This document shows positions 18,563-26,086 of a DNA stretch of 64,000 nt, piece by piece (position 1 is the first letter of the stretch; every line of letters starts with the position of its first letter). Where the stretch lies: NCBI RefSeq assembly GCF_004297405.1, contig NZ_SCVC01000006.1:744001-808000 (forward strand), in the 5' to 3' direction. The position numbers were made by a program, and so were the translations under genes. Below the pieces are notes generated by a model. The model did no database searches. It was given only the letters and a program-made list of their open reading frames with translations, and was not told the DNA's origin. The DNA is from Reyranella sp. Its GTDB lineage: Bacteria; Pseudomonadota; Alphaproteobacteria; Reyranellales; Reyranellaceae.

Positions 18563-19048
18563 TTAGCGCTTGGAGAACTGGAAGCGGCGCCGCGCACCGG
18601 CGCGGCCGTACTTCTTGCGCTCGACCACGCGGCTGTCGCGGGTGAGGAAGCCGCTGGTCTTCATGGCGCCGCGCAGGCCGGGCTCAAACTTCGAGAGCGC
18701 CTGGGCGATGCCGTGACGAACCGCACCGGCCTGGCCCGACAGACCGCCACCCGAAACGGTGGCGACGACGTCGAACTGGCCATTGCGCTGCGACACGTCG
18801 AACGGCTGTTGGATCATCATGCGCTGCGTCGGACGCGCGAAGTAGATCGTCTGGTCGCGGCCGTTGACGGTGATCTTGCCCGTGCCGGGCTTGACCCACA
18901 CGCGGGCGACCGCGTTCTTGCGACGACCAGTGGCGTAAGCGCGGCCCTGGCTGTCGACTTCCTTCTCGCGGATCGGGGCCGGAGCCTGAATGCCGGCAAC
19001 GACCGGCGCCTTCTTCAGTTCGGCAAAGGACGAAAGTTCGGTAGCCAT
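18563..19048 (-). CDS. rpsI: 30S ribosomal protein S9
   Basis: Small-subunit protein whose C-terminal tail reaches the P site. The core shows [39 protein letters not shown] and the invariant basic C-terminus [14 protein letters not shown]. The N-terminal extension of about 35 residues is common in alphaproteobacterial S9. It follows rplM with a 1-base gap, the standard operon. Confidence 0.98.
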   Translation of the reverse strand: MATELSSFAELKKAPVVAGIQAPAPIREKEVDSQGRAYATGRRKNAVARVWVKPGTGKITVNGRDQTIYFARPTQRMMIQQPFDVSQRNGQFDVVATVSGGGLSGQAGAVRHGIAQALSKFEPGLRGAMKTSGFLTRDSRVVERKKYGRAGARRRFQFSKR

Positions 19049-19049
19049 G

Positions 19050-19529
19050 TTAGCCGATCCTCGAATTCTTGCGGTTCATTGCGGCAACATCGAGCTTCTC
19101 CGGCTGCTGCGCCTCGTGCTCGTGGTTGGGACCCGCGAAGACGCGCAGGTTCTTCATCTGCGCGCGGCCAAGCGGACCGCGGGTGATCATGCGCTCGACC
19201 GCCTTGATGAGGACGCGCTCGGGGAAGCGGCCTTCGAGGCGCTTGCCCAGGGTCTCGCCCTTGATGCCGCCGGGATGGCCGGTGTGCCAGTAGAAGACTT
19301 CCCGCTCGGCCTTGCGGCCGGTCAGGCGCACCTTCTCGGCGTTGATGACGACGATGTTGTCGCCGCAATCGATGTGCGGCGTGAACATCGGCTTATGCTT
19401 GCCGCGCAGGCGCATGGCGATGATCGAGGCGAGCCGACCGAGCACGAGGCCGTCGGCGTCGATCAGCACCCACTTCTTCTGCACGTCGGCAGTCTTGAGA
19501 CTGACAGTACGGTTGCTAAGGGTATGCAT
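19050..19529 (-). CDS. rplM: 50S ribosomal protein L13
   Basis: Early-assembly large-subunit protein, about 159 aa. It shows [18 protein letters not shown] near residue 19, the [12 protein letters not shown] stretch near 56 and [17 protein letters not shown] near 100. I chose the ATG at 19529 (MHTLSNRTV), the standard N-terminus; the longer frame adds 18 non-conserved residues. First gene of the rplM-rpsI operon. Confidence 0.98.
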   Translation of the reverse strand: MHTLSNRTVSLKTADVQKKWVLIDADGLVLGRLASIIAMRLRGKHKPMFTPHIDCGDNIVVINAEKVRLTGRKAEREVFYWHTGHPGGIKGETLGKRLEGRFPERVLIKAVERMITRGPLGRAQMKNLRVFAGPNHEHEAQQPEKLDVAAMNRKNSRIG

Positions 19530-19622
19530 GGTTCTTTCTTCCAATGAGCGCGCGCTTATGGGGAGAGAACCGGGAGATGTCAAATCGCCAAAAATATCGT
19601 CTTAGAATCAACAGCTTAAGAT

Positions 19623-19642
19623 AGCGGTATTATTTTACCGCT
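19623..19642 (-). terminator. Possible terminator hairpin after the thioesterase gene
   Basis: AGCGGTA and TACCGCT (7-bp stem, 6-base loop) lie directly after the minus-strand thioesterase stop. No T-run follows, so this may only protect the transcript end or separate it from the rplM promoter. Confidence 0.3.
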
Positions 19643-19644
19643 CC

Positions 19645-20070
19645 TTAACTCCTTGAAGCAGGCGGGATTGCATAGGTCAGCGTGGCGTGGGCCACAGGGT
19701 CGGGTTTGCCATCGCTCCACATCGTAAAATCGCCCACTGCCAGCGACTTTCCGAGCTTCAACAAGCGCCCCTCACCGATCAGGTCGCCCGGCTCGGGCTT
19801 CCTCATGAAGTTGATGTTGAGGTTGGTCGTAACCGCCAACGCCACCGGACCAAGCTGGGCCAGGATCAGGAGATAGAAGCCGCAATCGGCCAGCCACATC
19901 AGGGTCGGGCCCGAGATTGTGCCGCCCGGCCGCAGGTTGCTTTCATTGGTCGGCAGACGCAGCCGGATGGTCTTGTCGTCGAGATGCTCGATCGACAGAT
20001 TGAGGTGCGCAGACTGCGGAAAATGCTCATCGAGGAACTTCAACAATTCGTCGGGCGACATCACCGGCAT
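19645..20070 (-). CDS. PaaI/hotdog-fold thioesterase family protein
   Basis: Hotdog-fold protein of about 141 aa. The helix region contains LRPGGTISGPTLMWLADCGFY, of which GGTISGPTLMWLAD is the family core that positions the acyl-thioester. The VTTNLNINFMRKP strand and DLIGEGRLLKLGKSLAVGDF follow, as in PaaI-type acyl-CoA thioesterases. I chose the ATG at 20070 (MPVMSPDELL). It is divergent from the crotonase gene with a 33-base gap, so the promoters must overlap. Substrate unknown. Confidence 0.85.
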   Translation of the reverse strand: MPVMSPDELLKFLDEHFPQSAHLNLSIEHLDDKTIRLRLPTNESNLRPGGTISGPTLMWLADCGFYLLILAQLGPVALAVTTNLNINFMRKPEPGDLIGEGRLLKLGKSLAVGDFTMWSDGKPDPVAHATLTYAIPPASRS

Positions 20071-20103
20071 GACGCAACTCCCCTCTTCCCATAGACTGTC
20101 GCC

Positions 20104-20901
20104 ATGACTGCCACCCCCAACGAACCCGTCCTGTTGCGCCGCGACGAAGGCCGGATCGCGATCCTCACGCTCAACCGTCCGCACGCCATGAACGCGCTCT
20201 CGGGCGAGCTTATAGACGCCCTGCAGGCGGAATTCGACAGGCTCGCGAAGGACCGCGAGATCCGCTGCATCGTCATCGAGGCGCAGGGCGACCGTGCCTT
20301 CTCGACCGGCCACGACCTGCGCGAGGTCGCCTCGACGCGCGACTACGCCTTCCATCACAGCCTGCTGACGCGTTGCTCGGCGATGATGGTGTCGATCCAG
20401 CGCCTGCCGCAGCCTGTCATCGCCAAGGTGAAAGCCGTGGCCACCGCGGCCGGCTGCCAGCTCGTGGCCGCCTGCGATCTCGCCGTGGCGTCGAGTGCCG
20501 CGACCTTCGCCACGTCGGGTATCAACAACGGTCTGTTCTGCGGGACGCCTTCGGTTTCCGTGGGCCGCAATGTCGGGCCCAAGCGCGCGCTCGACATGCT
20601 CTTTACGGGTGAGTTCGTCGATGCCGCCACGGCCTTGCGCGATGGCTTAGTGAGCCGCGTCGTACCGCCGGCGGAGCTCGATGCGGCGACGATGGCGCTG
20701 GCCAACCGCATCGCCGCGCAGCCACCGCAGCAGATTGCCGAAGGCAAGGCGATGTTCCACCGGCACATGACGATGGAACTCGGCCAAGCCTATGCCTATG
20801 CCACCGAGTTCATGGCGGGCGCGATCCAGCGCGAGGATGCCCAGGCCGGTATCGACGCCTTCGTGAACAAGAAGCCCAAGCCGGAGTGGAACGGGCGCTA
20901 G
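20104..20901 (+). CDS. Crotonase superfamily protein, ECHDC3-like
   Basis: Enoyl-CoA hydratase/isomerase fold, 265 aa. The oxyanion-hole segments are present (FSTGHDLREV and AAGCQLVAACDLAVA), but the two catalytic glutamates of true enoyl-CoA hydratases are missing: GCEL is GCQL with no glutamate, and the PEI segment reads TSGINNGLFCGTP. This pattern matches the ECHDC3 branch, whose reaction is not well established. The neighbouring thioesterase suggests acyl-CoA metabolism. It is convergent with the aldolase gene. Confidence 0.85.
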   Translation: MTATPNEPVLLRRDEGRIAILTLNRPHAMNALSGELIDALQAEFDRLAKDREIRCIVIEAQGDRAFSTGHDLREVASTRDYAFHHSLLTRCSAMMVSIQRLPQPVIAKVKAVATAAGCQLVAACDLAVASSAATFATSGINNGLFCGTPSVSVGRNVGPKRALDMLFTGEFVDAATALRDGLVSRVVPPAELDAATMALANRIAAQPPQQIAEGKAMFHRHMTMELGQAYAYATEFMAGAIQREDAQAGIDAFVNKKPKPEWNGR

Positions 20902-20937
20902 GCGCCCTCTCCACCGCCAGCCACCGGCTTCACGCCG

Positions 20938-21696
20938 CTACTGGCGCCAGTCGATCCCCTTGCCTTCGATCTGACGCAGCGCCGCGTTCCAGTAGGTCAT
21001 GCCGTATTCCGGATTGGCCCGCATCTGGCGGGCGCGCTCGCCATACTGGCGCACGACGTCTTCTTCGATCGGCGCCGGCTCCTCGTCGAGGCTGCGGGCG
21101 ATCACTTCGACCTCGCAGGCACGCTCGAGCATGTACATGCGTCGCAACGCACCGGGGATAGTGGTACCGACCGTCAGCAGACCGTGATTGCGCAGCACGA
21201 CCGAGTTGCCGCTCTGGCAGGTCACGCCGAGCGCCTCGCATTCCTCGGTCGAGGTCGGCATGCCGTACTCGTGATAGACGAGATCGTCATACACCGAGAG
21301 GGCGTCCTGACTGATCGGCCGGATTCCCTTCTTCAGCACCGAGACGCCCGTGCCGGCGCGCGTATGCGTGTGCATCACGCAGTTGGCGTCGGGCCGCGCC
21401 TTGTAGACGCCGCTATGGATGGTGAAGCCCGCCGCATTGAAACGGCCATCCTTGCCGTAGACGTTGCCGTCGATATCCATCTTCACGAGGCTGGACGCGG
21501 TAATCTCCTCGAACAGGTCGCCATAGTTGTTGATCAGAAAACACTTGGGCTCGCCGGGAATGCGTACCGTCATGTGGGTGTCGATCGTGTCGGTCCAGCC
21601 GAAGTGGTCGGTGATCCGATAAAGCGCCGCGAGATCGCACCGTGCGGCCCACTCGGCTTCACTCATGTCGACGCGACTATGAACTACCGTATCCAT
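20938..21696 (-). CDS. Class II aldolase/adducin family protein
   Basis: Zinc-dependent aldolase-fold protein (252 aa) related to fuculose- and ribulose-phosphate aldolases. Metal ligands are visible in CVMHTHTRAGTG (two His) and VVLRNHGLLTVG (one His). The N-terminal segment RCDLAALYRITDHFGWTD is typical of the family branch that lacks a known substrate. I chose the ATG at 21696 (MDTVVHSRVD); a far longer open frame runs through the oxidoreductase gene upstream but has no coding character. It is 35 bases downstream of that gene, likely the same operon. Confidence 0.85.
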   Translation of the reverse strand: MDTVVHSRVDMSEAEWAARCDLAALYRITDHFGWTDTIDTHMTVRIPGEPKCFLINNYGDLFEEITASSLVKMDIDGNVYGKDGRFNAAGFTIHSGVYKARPDANCVMHTHTRAGTGVSVLKKGIRPISQDALSVYDDLVYHEYGMPTSTEECEALGVTCQSGNSVVLRNHGLLTVGTTIPGALRRMYMLERACEVEVIARSLDEEPAPIEEDVVRQYGERARQMRANPEYGMTYWNAALRQIEGKGIDWRQ

Positions 21697-21731
21697 CCCT
21701 CGCTCCGTTCTTTGTGTCGGCGTATCGGCCT

Positions 21732-22892
21732 TCAGCCGGCATTCATGCCTTTCATGTACGTCGACGGGACCACGCTCTTCACCGATTGCGCACGCTTGGC
21801 GAGCCAGTAGGCCTGCGGCGGCGGCACCGAGCCGAATTGTTGGTCGACGCCGAGCTTCTGCGCGGCGTCCATCGGCCAGTTGGGATTGTAGAGCAGCTCC
21901 CGTGCCAGCGCGATCAGGTCGGCCCTGCCCTCCTGGAGGATCTGCTCCGCCTGATCTGCATGGACGATCAGCCCAACGGCCATGCTCATGATGTCCGCGT
22001 CCTTCCGCAGCCGCTCGGCATAGGGCACCTGGTAGCCGTAGGTTACAGGGCCCGAGCCCACCACCGGCGCACCGCGCATGCCGCCCGAGCTGCAGTCGAT
22101 CACGTCGACACCTTTGGGTTTCAGGATCTTGGCCAGGGCGACGCTCTGGTCCGGTCTCCAGCCGGCATCGTCCTCGACCGAGAAGCGCACGAACAGCGGC
22201 TTGGAGGCCGGCCAATGGGCACGCACGCTCTCCACCACCTCGATGCAGAAGCGCATGCGGTTGAGTTCGCTGCCGCCATACTCGTCGTTGCGTACGTTGG
22301 AGAACGGCGAGAGGAACTGGTGGATCAGGTAGCCGTGCGCGGCATGGACATCGAGTACGTCGAAACCTGCCTCGTGGGCACGCCGTGCGGCCTGACCCCA
22401 GCGCTCCACGACCTCGGGGATTTCGGCGCGTGTCAGCGCCCGCGGCGTGGGATCGGTGTCCGGCGAATTGATGCCGCTCGAGGACACCAGCTCCCACTGG
22501 TCCCAATCGTCGATCTCCGGCGACGGCTTCAACGGCGCGCCACCTTCCCAGGGGCGGAAGCGCCGCGCCTTGCGGCCGGAATGGCCGAGCTGGATGCCGG
22601 GAACCGAATTGTGCAACCGGATGAAGTCGACGCAGCGTTTCAGCCCGGGCACGAAGGCATCATCCCACAGGCCGAGATCGCCGATCGTGCCACAGCCACG
22701 CCGCTCGACCTTGGTGGACTCCATGATGACGAGGCCGGCGCCACCCGCTGCATAGCGGCCGGCATTCATCAGGTGCCAATCGGTGGCAAAACCCTTGACC
22801 GCCGAATACTGGTGCATGGGCGCCACGACGACGCGGTTCTTCAGGGTGACATCACGGATCGAAATCGGTTCGAACAGCTTCGGCTGAGCCAT
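21732..22892 (-). CDS. NADH:flavin oxidoreductase, OYE family (YqjM-like)
   Basis: FMN-dependent ene-reductase fold, about 386 aa. It begins with LFEPISIRDVTLKNRVVVAP and MHQYSAVKGFATDWHL, and contains GIQLGHSGRKA near residue 107, the catalytic HAAHGYLIHQFLSP (about 172-185), RFSVEDDAG near 235 and the phosphate-binding C-terminal GLIVHADQAEQIL. Probably reduces an activated alkene; substrate unknown. The true start (MAQPKLFEP) lies 13 bases from the start of the divergent CoA-binding gene. Confidence 0.92.
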   Translation of the reverse strand: MAQPKLFEPISIRDVTLKNRVVVAPMHQYSAVKGFATDWHLMNAGRYAAGGAGLVIMESTKVERRGCGTIGDLGLWDDAFVPGLKRCVDFIRLHNSVPGIQLGHSGRKARRFRPWEGGAPLKPSPEIDDWDQWELVSSSGINSPDTDPTPRALTRAEIPEVVERWGQAARRAHEAGFDVLDVHAAHGYLIHQFLSPFSNVRNDEYGGSELNRMRFCIEVVESVRAHWPASKPLFVRFSVEDDAGWRPDQSVALAKILKPKGVDVIDCSSGGMRGAPVVGSGPVTYGYQVPYAERLRKDADIMSMAVGLIVHADQAEQILQEGRADLIALARELLYNPNWPMDAAQKLGVDQQFGSVPPPQAYWLAKRAQSVKSVVPSTYMKGMNAG

Positions 22893-22905
22893 GTATAATC
22901 CCCTC

Positions 22906-23394
22906 ATGCCAGCCGCCTTCAGCGACCGCTACGAAGACAACTACCTGCGCAAGATCCTGCGCGACACCAAGACCATCGCCATGGTGGGCGCTTCGGCCAA
23001 CTGGAATCGACCGTCCTATTTCGCGATGAAATACTTGCTGGACCGGGGATACAAGGTCATCCCCGTCAACCCGGCTGCGGCCGGCCAGGAAATCCTGGGC
23101 CAGAAGGTCTATGCCTCGCTCGACGAGCTGCCGGCCAAGGCCGACATGGTCGATATCTTCCGCAATTCCGAGGCCGCCGGACCGATCACCGACGACGCCA
23201 TCCGCCACGGCGCCAAGGTCGTGTGGATGCAGCTCGGCGTCGTGAACGAAGCTGCAGCCGAGCGCGCCGAGAAGGCCGGCCTCAAGGTCGTCATGAACCG
23301 CTGCCCCAAGATCGAGCATTCGCGTCTGGCCGGCACCATCGAATGGCATGGGATCGCCAGCGGCGTGATCTCTTCGAAGAAACGCGCGCTTTGA
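22906..23394 (+). CDS. CoA-binding domain protein (YccU-like)
   Basis: Small Rossmann-fold CoA-binding protein of about 162 aa. Family landmarks are KTIAMVGASANWNRPSYF near residue 24, GYKVIPVNPAA near 47, VWMQLGVVNEAAAERA near 110 and the signature VVMNRCPKIEH near 132. The ATG at 22906 gives the usual N-terminus; one at 22891 would overlap the divergent gene. Function is not established. Its stop overlaps the TTG start of the decayed monooxygenase gene downstream, so they were once an operon. Confidence 0.9.
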   Translation: MPAAFSDRYEDNYLRKILRDTKTIAMVGASANWNRPSYFAMKYLLDRGYKVIPVNPAAAGQEILGQKVYASLDELPAKADMVDIFRNSEAAGPITDDAIRHGAKVVWMQLGVVNEAAAERAEKAGLKVVMNRCPKIEHSRLAGTIEWHGIASGVISSKKRAL

Positions 23395-23712
23395 AACTCG
23401 GCGTCTTCCACCATATGGATCGCGCCGGCCCCGATCTCGGCCAGTAATCGAAGATCGCCTGCGGCTGATCGACGAGATCTGCATGCTCGACCAGACGAGC
23501 GGCGGCCGCCTGGAACTTGGCGTCGGACGCGGCATCTCTCCCGATGAAGTCGGCTACTGCGGCGTCGATCACGCCACGGGGTCGGAACGCTTTAACGAAG
23601 CCCTGCAAGTTCTCCTCAAGGGACTACGCAAGAGCGCCTCGACCATCAGGGCAAATGCTTCACCTACAAGGACGTGCCGATGGAGACGCGGCCGGTGCCA
23701 TGGCCAAGCTAA
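23391..23712 (+). pseudogene. Remnant of a luciferase-like (LLM) flavin monooxygenase
   Basis: Three pieces of an LLM-class oxidoreductase lie in different frames. Piece 1 (23391-23444) reads LKLGVFHHMDRAGPDLGQ, the normal N-terminus, then stops. Piece 2 (from 23450) reads EDRLRLIDEICMLDQTSGG and continues through RLELGVGRGISPDEVGY. It joins the N-terminal EDRLRLI motif directly to the internal LRLIDEICMLDQ motif, so about 70-90 codons are missing. Piece 3 (from 23629, another frame) reads QERLDHQGKCFTYKDVPMET and stops at 23710. The remaining ~200 residues are absent. The gene cannot make a working enzyme. Confidence 0.8.
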
Positions 23713-23759
23713 AGCTCTAGATTGCGGATCATTGGCGGGAAGTGCACGTTATATCGCCT

Positions 23760-24149
23760 ATGCCCAAGTTATCTTGGCATCGAATGATGGACCTGCACCC
23801 AGCGACACACCTGATTGTCGGCCGGCTACCGGTACGTGCGCCACGAGGCTGGGCGGGGGATCGGAGGGCGGCGTACAGGGTGGAGCTGTTAGGGGCGCTG
23901 GTAGAAGTCCTAGGCGTGACTGCCGACTGGTCAGTTGGTTGTGTTAAGGAATCGGACGGCCTTGCTAACGTGCATCTAGCATTCGCAAACAAGGGGGACG
24001 CCTTTCGCGTTGCTGCGGCGCTGCAAGCTTCTCCAATTGGCCGATATCCTGGCTGGGCCAGTCAACGGGAGTTCTTACTGAATACTCGTGCCGAGGAAAT
24101 GATCACCGCGACGCTGGCGCGGCTCCCGGCGAAGAAGAGTGGAGGCTAG
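23760..24149 (+). CDS. Small protein of unknown function
   Basis: No family is recognised with certainty. The frame encodes about 129 residues with plausible composition: HPATHLIVGRLPVRAPRGWAG, VELLGALVEVLGVTADWSVG and a regular-looking middle (LAFANKGDAFRVAAALQA) followed by GRYPGWASQREF. GC content is lower than in neighbouring genes. There is no clear ribosome site; ATGs at 23742, 23760 and 23787 are possible. It lies between the pseudogene and the degP 3' element, a region that looks rearranged. Confidence 0.45.
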   Translation: MPKLSWHRMMDLHPATHLIVGRLPVRAPRGWAGDRRAAYRVELLGALVEVLGVTADWSVGCVKESDGLANVHLAFANKGDAFRVAAALQASPIGRYPGWASQREFLLNTRAEEMITATLARLPAKKSGG

Positions 24150-24224
24150 GTGACATACACCGCCTAGCACCCCACCCCCTCCCAAACGGCCGTTGCTGGC
24201 CGCTCTCCCTTGCCAAAATCACCT

Positions 24225-24274
24225 AAAAAAACCGCCCTGCACCAACCCGGGGAGAGTTAAGCGGTGCAGAGCGG
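24225..24274 (-). terminator. Rho-independent terminator of the degP transcript
   Basis: Stem CCGC-C-CTGCACC against GGTGCAG-A-GCGG (24232-24243 with 24263-24274, one mismatch), a 19-base loop, then GG and seven T on the minus strand. It lies about 160 bases after the degP stop, leaving a long structured 3' UTR. Confidence 0.75.
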
Positions 24275-24404
24275 CAGGAATGGGTGGCGGCGGGGGCCTC
24301 CACCCAACTGGATTAACAACTGTGAACGGGGTTGGTCTCCGTAGCCCGGGGAGAGATAGCCCGGAAAACCAACCCCGCCCCCAAGTCTCCAGACGTTACT
24401 GGAG
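24225..24404 (-). ncRNA. Putative structured 3'-UTR RNA / small RNA downstream of degP
   Basis: Four hairpins follow each other on the minus strand after the degP stop. They are 24387-24404 (6-bp stem), 24327-24377 (10-bp perfect stem CGGGGTTGGT/ACCAACCCCG enclosing a 5-bp inner hairpin), 24281-24306 (7-bp stem) and 24232-24274 (7+4-bp stem with one mismatch), the last followed by seven T. Two hairpins share the 11-base motif CTCTCCCCGGG in or next to their loops, a C-rich element complementary to Shine-Dalgarno-like GGGGAG. This could be a processed 3'-UTR small RNA or simply an elaborate degP terminator. No known family is recognised. Confidence 0.4.
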
Positions 24405-24430
24405 CCTCCCTTGAGTGGGTCCCAGCAGCC

Positions 24431-25954
24431 TCAGGCGCTGCGGGGAGAGATTGCGACGAAGCGGGTCATGCCTTCGCGATAGACCTTCATGAGGACCGGC
24501 TTGCCGGTCTTCTTCGCTTCGGTGAGCTTCTCGACGGCGCTCTTCGGGCTGTCGACGGAGTCCTTGCCAACCTGCTGCAGGACGTCGCCGGCCTTCAGGC
24601 CCTGGTCGTCGGCCGGGCTGCCCGGCTCGACCGTGGCCACCACGACACCCTTCATCTCGCCATCGAGGCCGAGCTGCTTGCGCGCCTCCGGGGAGAGCGG
24701 CGCCAGCGACACGCCGTAGGACAGCGGCTGAGCCTTGGCAGCCTCACCCGACTTGCCGTCGGCCTTGGCCTTGATGATCGCCGACTCTTCCTTCTGGTCG
24801 CCGACCTTTGCCGTCAGGCTCATGTCCTTGCCGTCGCGCCACACACCCAGCTTCACCGAGGTGCCCGGCTTGATGGCCGAGATCATGCGCGTCAGCTCCT
24901 TGACGCCCTCGATCTTCTTGCCATCGACGCTCACGATCACGTCGCCCGACTTCACACCGGCGGCCAGGGCGGGGCTGTCCGGCTGGACCATCGCCACCAG
25001 GGCGCCCTTGTCACCGTCGAGCGACAGGCTCTCTGCGATCTCCTTGCTCATCGGCTGGATCTGGACACCCAGCAGGCCACGCTCGACCCGGCCGTTGTCC
25101 TTGAGCTGGGCCACCACCGGCTCGGCGAGCGAGGACGGAATGGCGAAGCCCAGGCCGATGTTGCCGCCGGTCGGCGAGAAGATGGCGGTGTTGATGCCGA
25201 TCACCTTGCCGTCCATGTCGAACAGCGGGCCACCCGAGTTACCACGGTTGATGGCCGCGTCGGTCTGGATGTAGTCGTCGAACGGACCGGAGTGGATGTC
25301 GCGGCCGCGCGCCGACACGATGCCCGTGGTCACGGTGCCGCCGAGGCCGAACGGGTTGCCGACCGCCATCACCGCCTGGCCGACGCGCACCTTGGCGGCG
25401 TCACCGAAGGAGACGTACGGGAGCGGCTTGTCACTCTCGACCTTGAGCACGGCCAGGTCCGTCTTCTCGTCACCGCCCATCATCTTGGCCGGCAGCTTGG
25501 TGCCGTCCGCCATGGTGATGGTGATCGTGTCGGCCTTGCCGACCACGTGGTAGTTCGTGACGATCGTGCCCTTGGCGTCGACGATGAAGCCCGTGCCAAC
25601 GGCCTGGGCCTTCTCCTTCGACTGCGGACGCTTGCCGTCCGGACGCTGGCCCGGCTGCATCGGCTGACCGAAGCGCTCGGCGAAGCGCTTCATGAACTCT
25701 TCCATCTGCTGTTGCTGGGCGTTGCCCGACATGCGGGTCTCGTCGCCATCTTCGGCGCCGGCCTTCATGGTCACGGCGACGTTCACGACGGCGGGGCTGA
25801 CTTTGGCGGCCAGATCCGAGAAATCCTGGACTGCCGCCACAGGCTGGCCGGCGACGGCCGCCGGAGCGGTGAACATCGGCGCAATGAGCGCCGGCGCCGT
25901 GAGTGCGGTCGTCAGCGCCAGGGCAGTCAGAATACGGGTCTTGGTCTTGCTCAT
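24431..25954 (-). CDS. degP: Periplasmic serine protease DegP/HtrA (Do family)
   Basis: Envelope quality-control protease and chaperone. The signal peptide is residues 1-35 (ending AAVAG). The trypsin-like triad is His 136 (VTNYHVV), Asp 166 (KTDLAVL) and Ser 240 (RGNSGGP). Two PDZ domains follow (about 270-360 and 400-500; VQPDSPALAAGVKSGDVIVS and VEPGSPADDQGLKAGDVLQQ). A Gln/Met-rich linker lies at about 75-110. The length of 507 aa is normal. A strong AAGGAGGAGG precedes the ATG. It is divergent from a two-component system that may control it. Confidence 0.96.
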   Translation of the reverse strand: MSKTKTRILTALALTTALTAPALIAPMFTAPAAVAGQPVAAVQDFSDLAAKVSPAVVNVAVTMKAGAEDGDETRMSGNAQQQQMEEFMKRFAERFGQPMQPGQRPDGKRPQSKEKAQAVGTGFIVDAKGTIVTNYHVVGKADTITITMADGTKLPAKMMGGDEKTDLAVLKVESDKPLPYVSFGDAAKVRVGQAVMAVGNPFGLGGTVTTGIVSARGRDIHSGPFDDYIQTDAAINRGNSGGPLFDMDGKVIGINTAIFSPTGGNIGLGFAIPSSLAEPVVAQLKDNGRVERGLLGVQIQPMSKEIAESLSLDGDKGALVAMVQPDSPALAAGVKSGDVIVSVDGKKIEGVKELTRMISAIKPGTSVKLGVWRDGKDMSLTAKVGDQKEESAIIKAKADGKSGEAAKAQPLSYGVSLAPLSPEARKQLGLDGEMKGVVVATVEPGSPADDQGLKAGDVLQQVGKDSVDSPKSAVEKLTEAKKTGKPVLMKVYREGMTRFVAISPRSA

Positions 25955-26086
25955 AATCTAAAACCTCCTCCTTGGGGGCACGCGGACTATGAGCTTTGAC
26001 CCGTAGCGTCCTGATGGCCGCCAGATTGAATGTTTGTATAGTTGGGGAGCGTTGCGCCGGGGCACGGCGCCAGTTAGACGGGCGTC

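Noticed and set aside
21697..22506. Long N-terminal extension of the class II aldolase (possible fusion)
   Set aside because: The extra ~270 residues are out-of-frame reading through the OYE-type gene, with no coding character; the conserved aldolase N-terminus begins at 21696.
24332..25999. 555-codon open frame opposite degP
   Set aside because: It is fully antisense to a clear protease, is His/Arg/Ala-biased as expected from GC-rich third-position effects, and has no recognisable domain.
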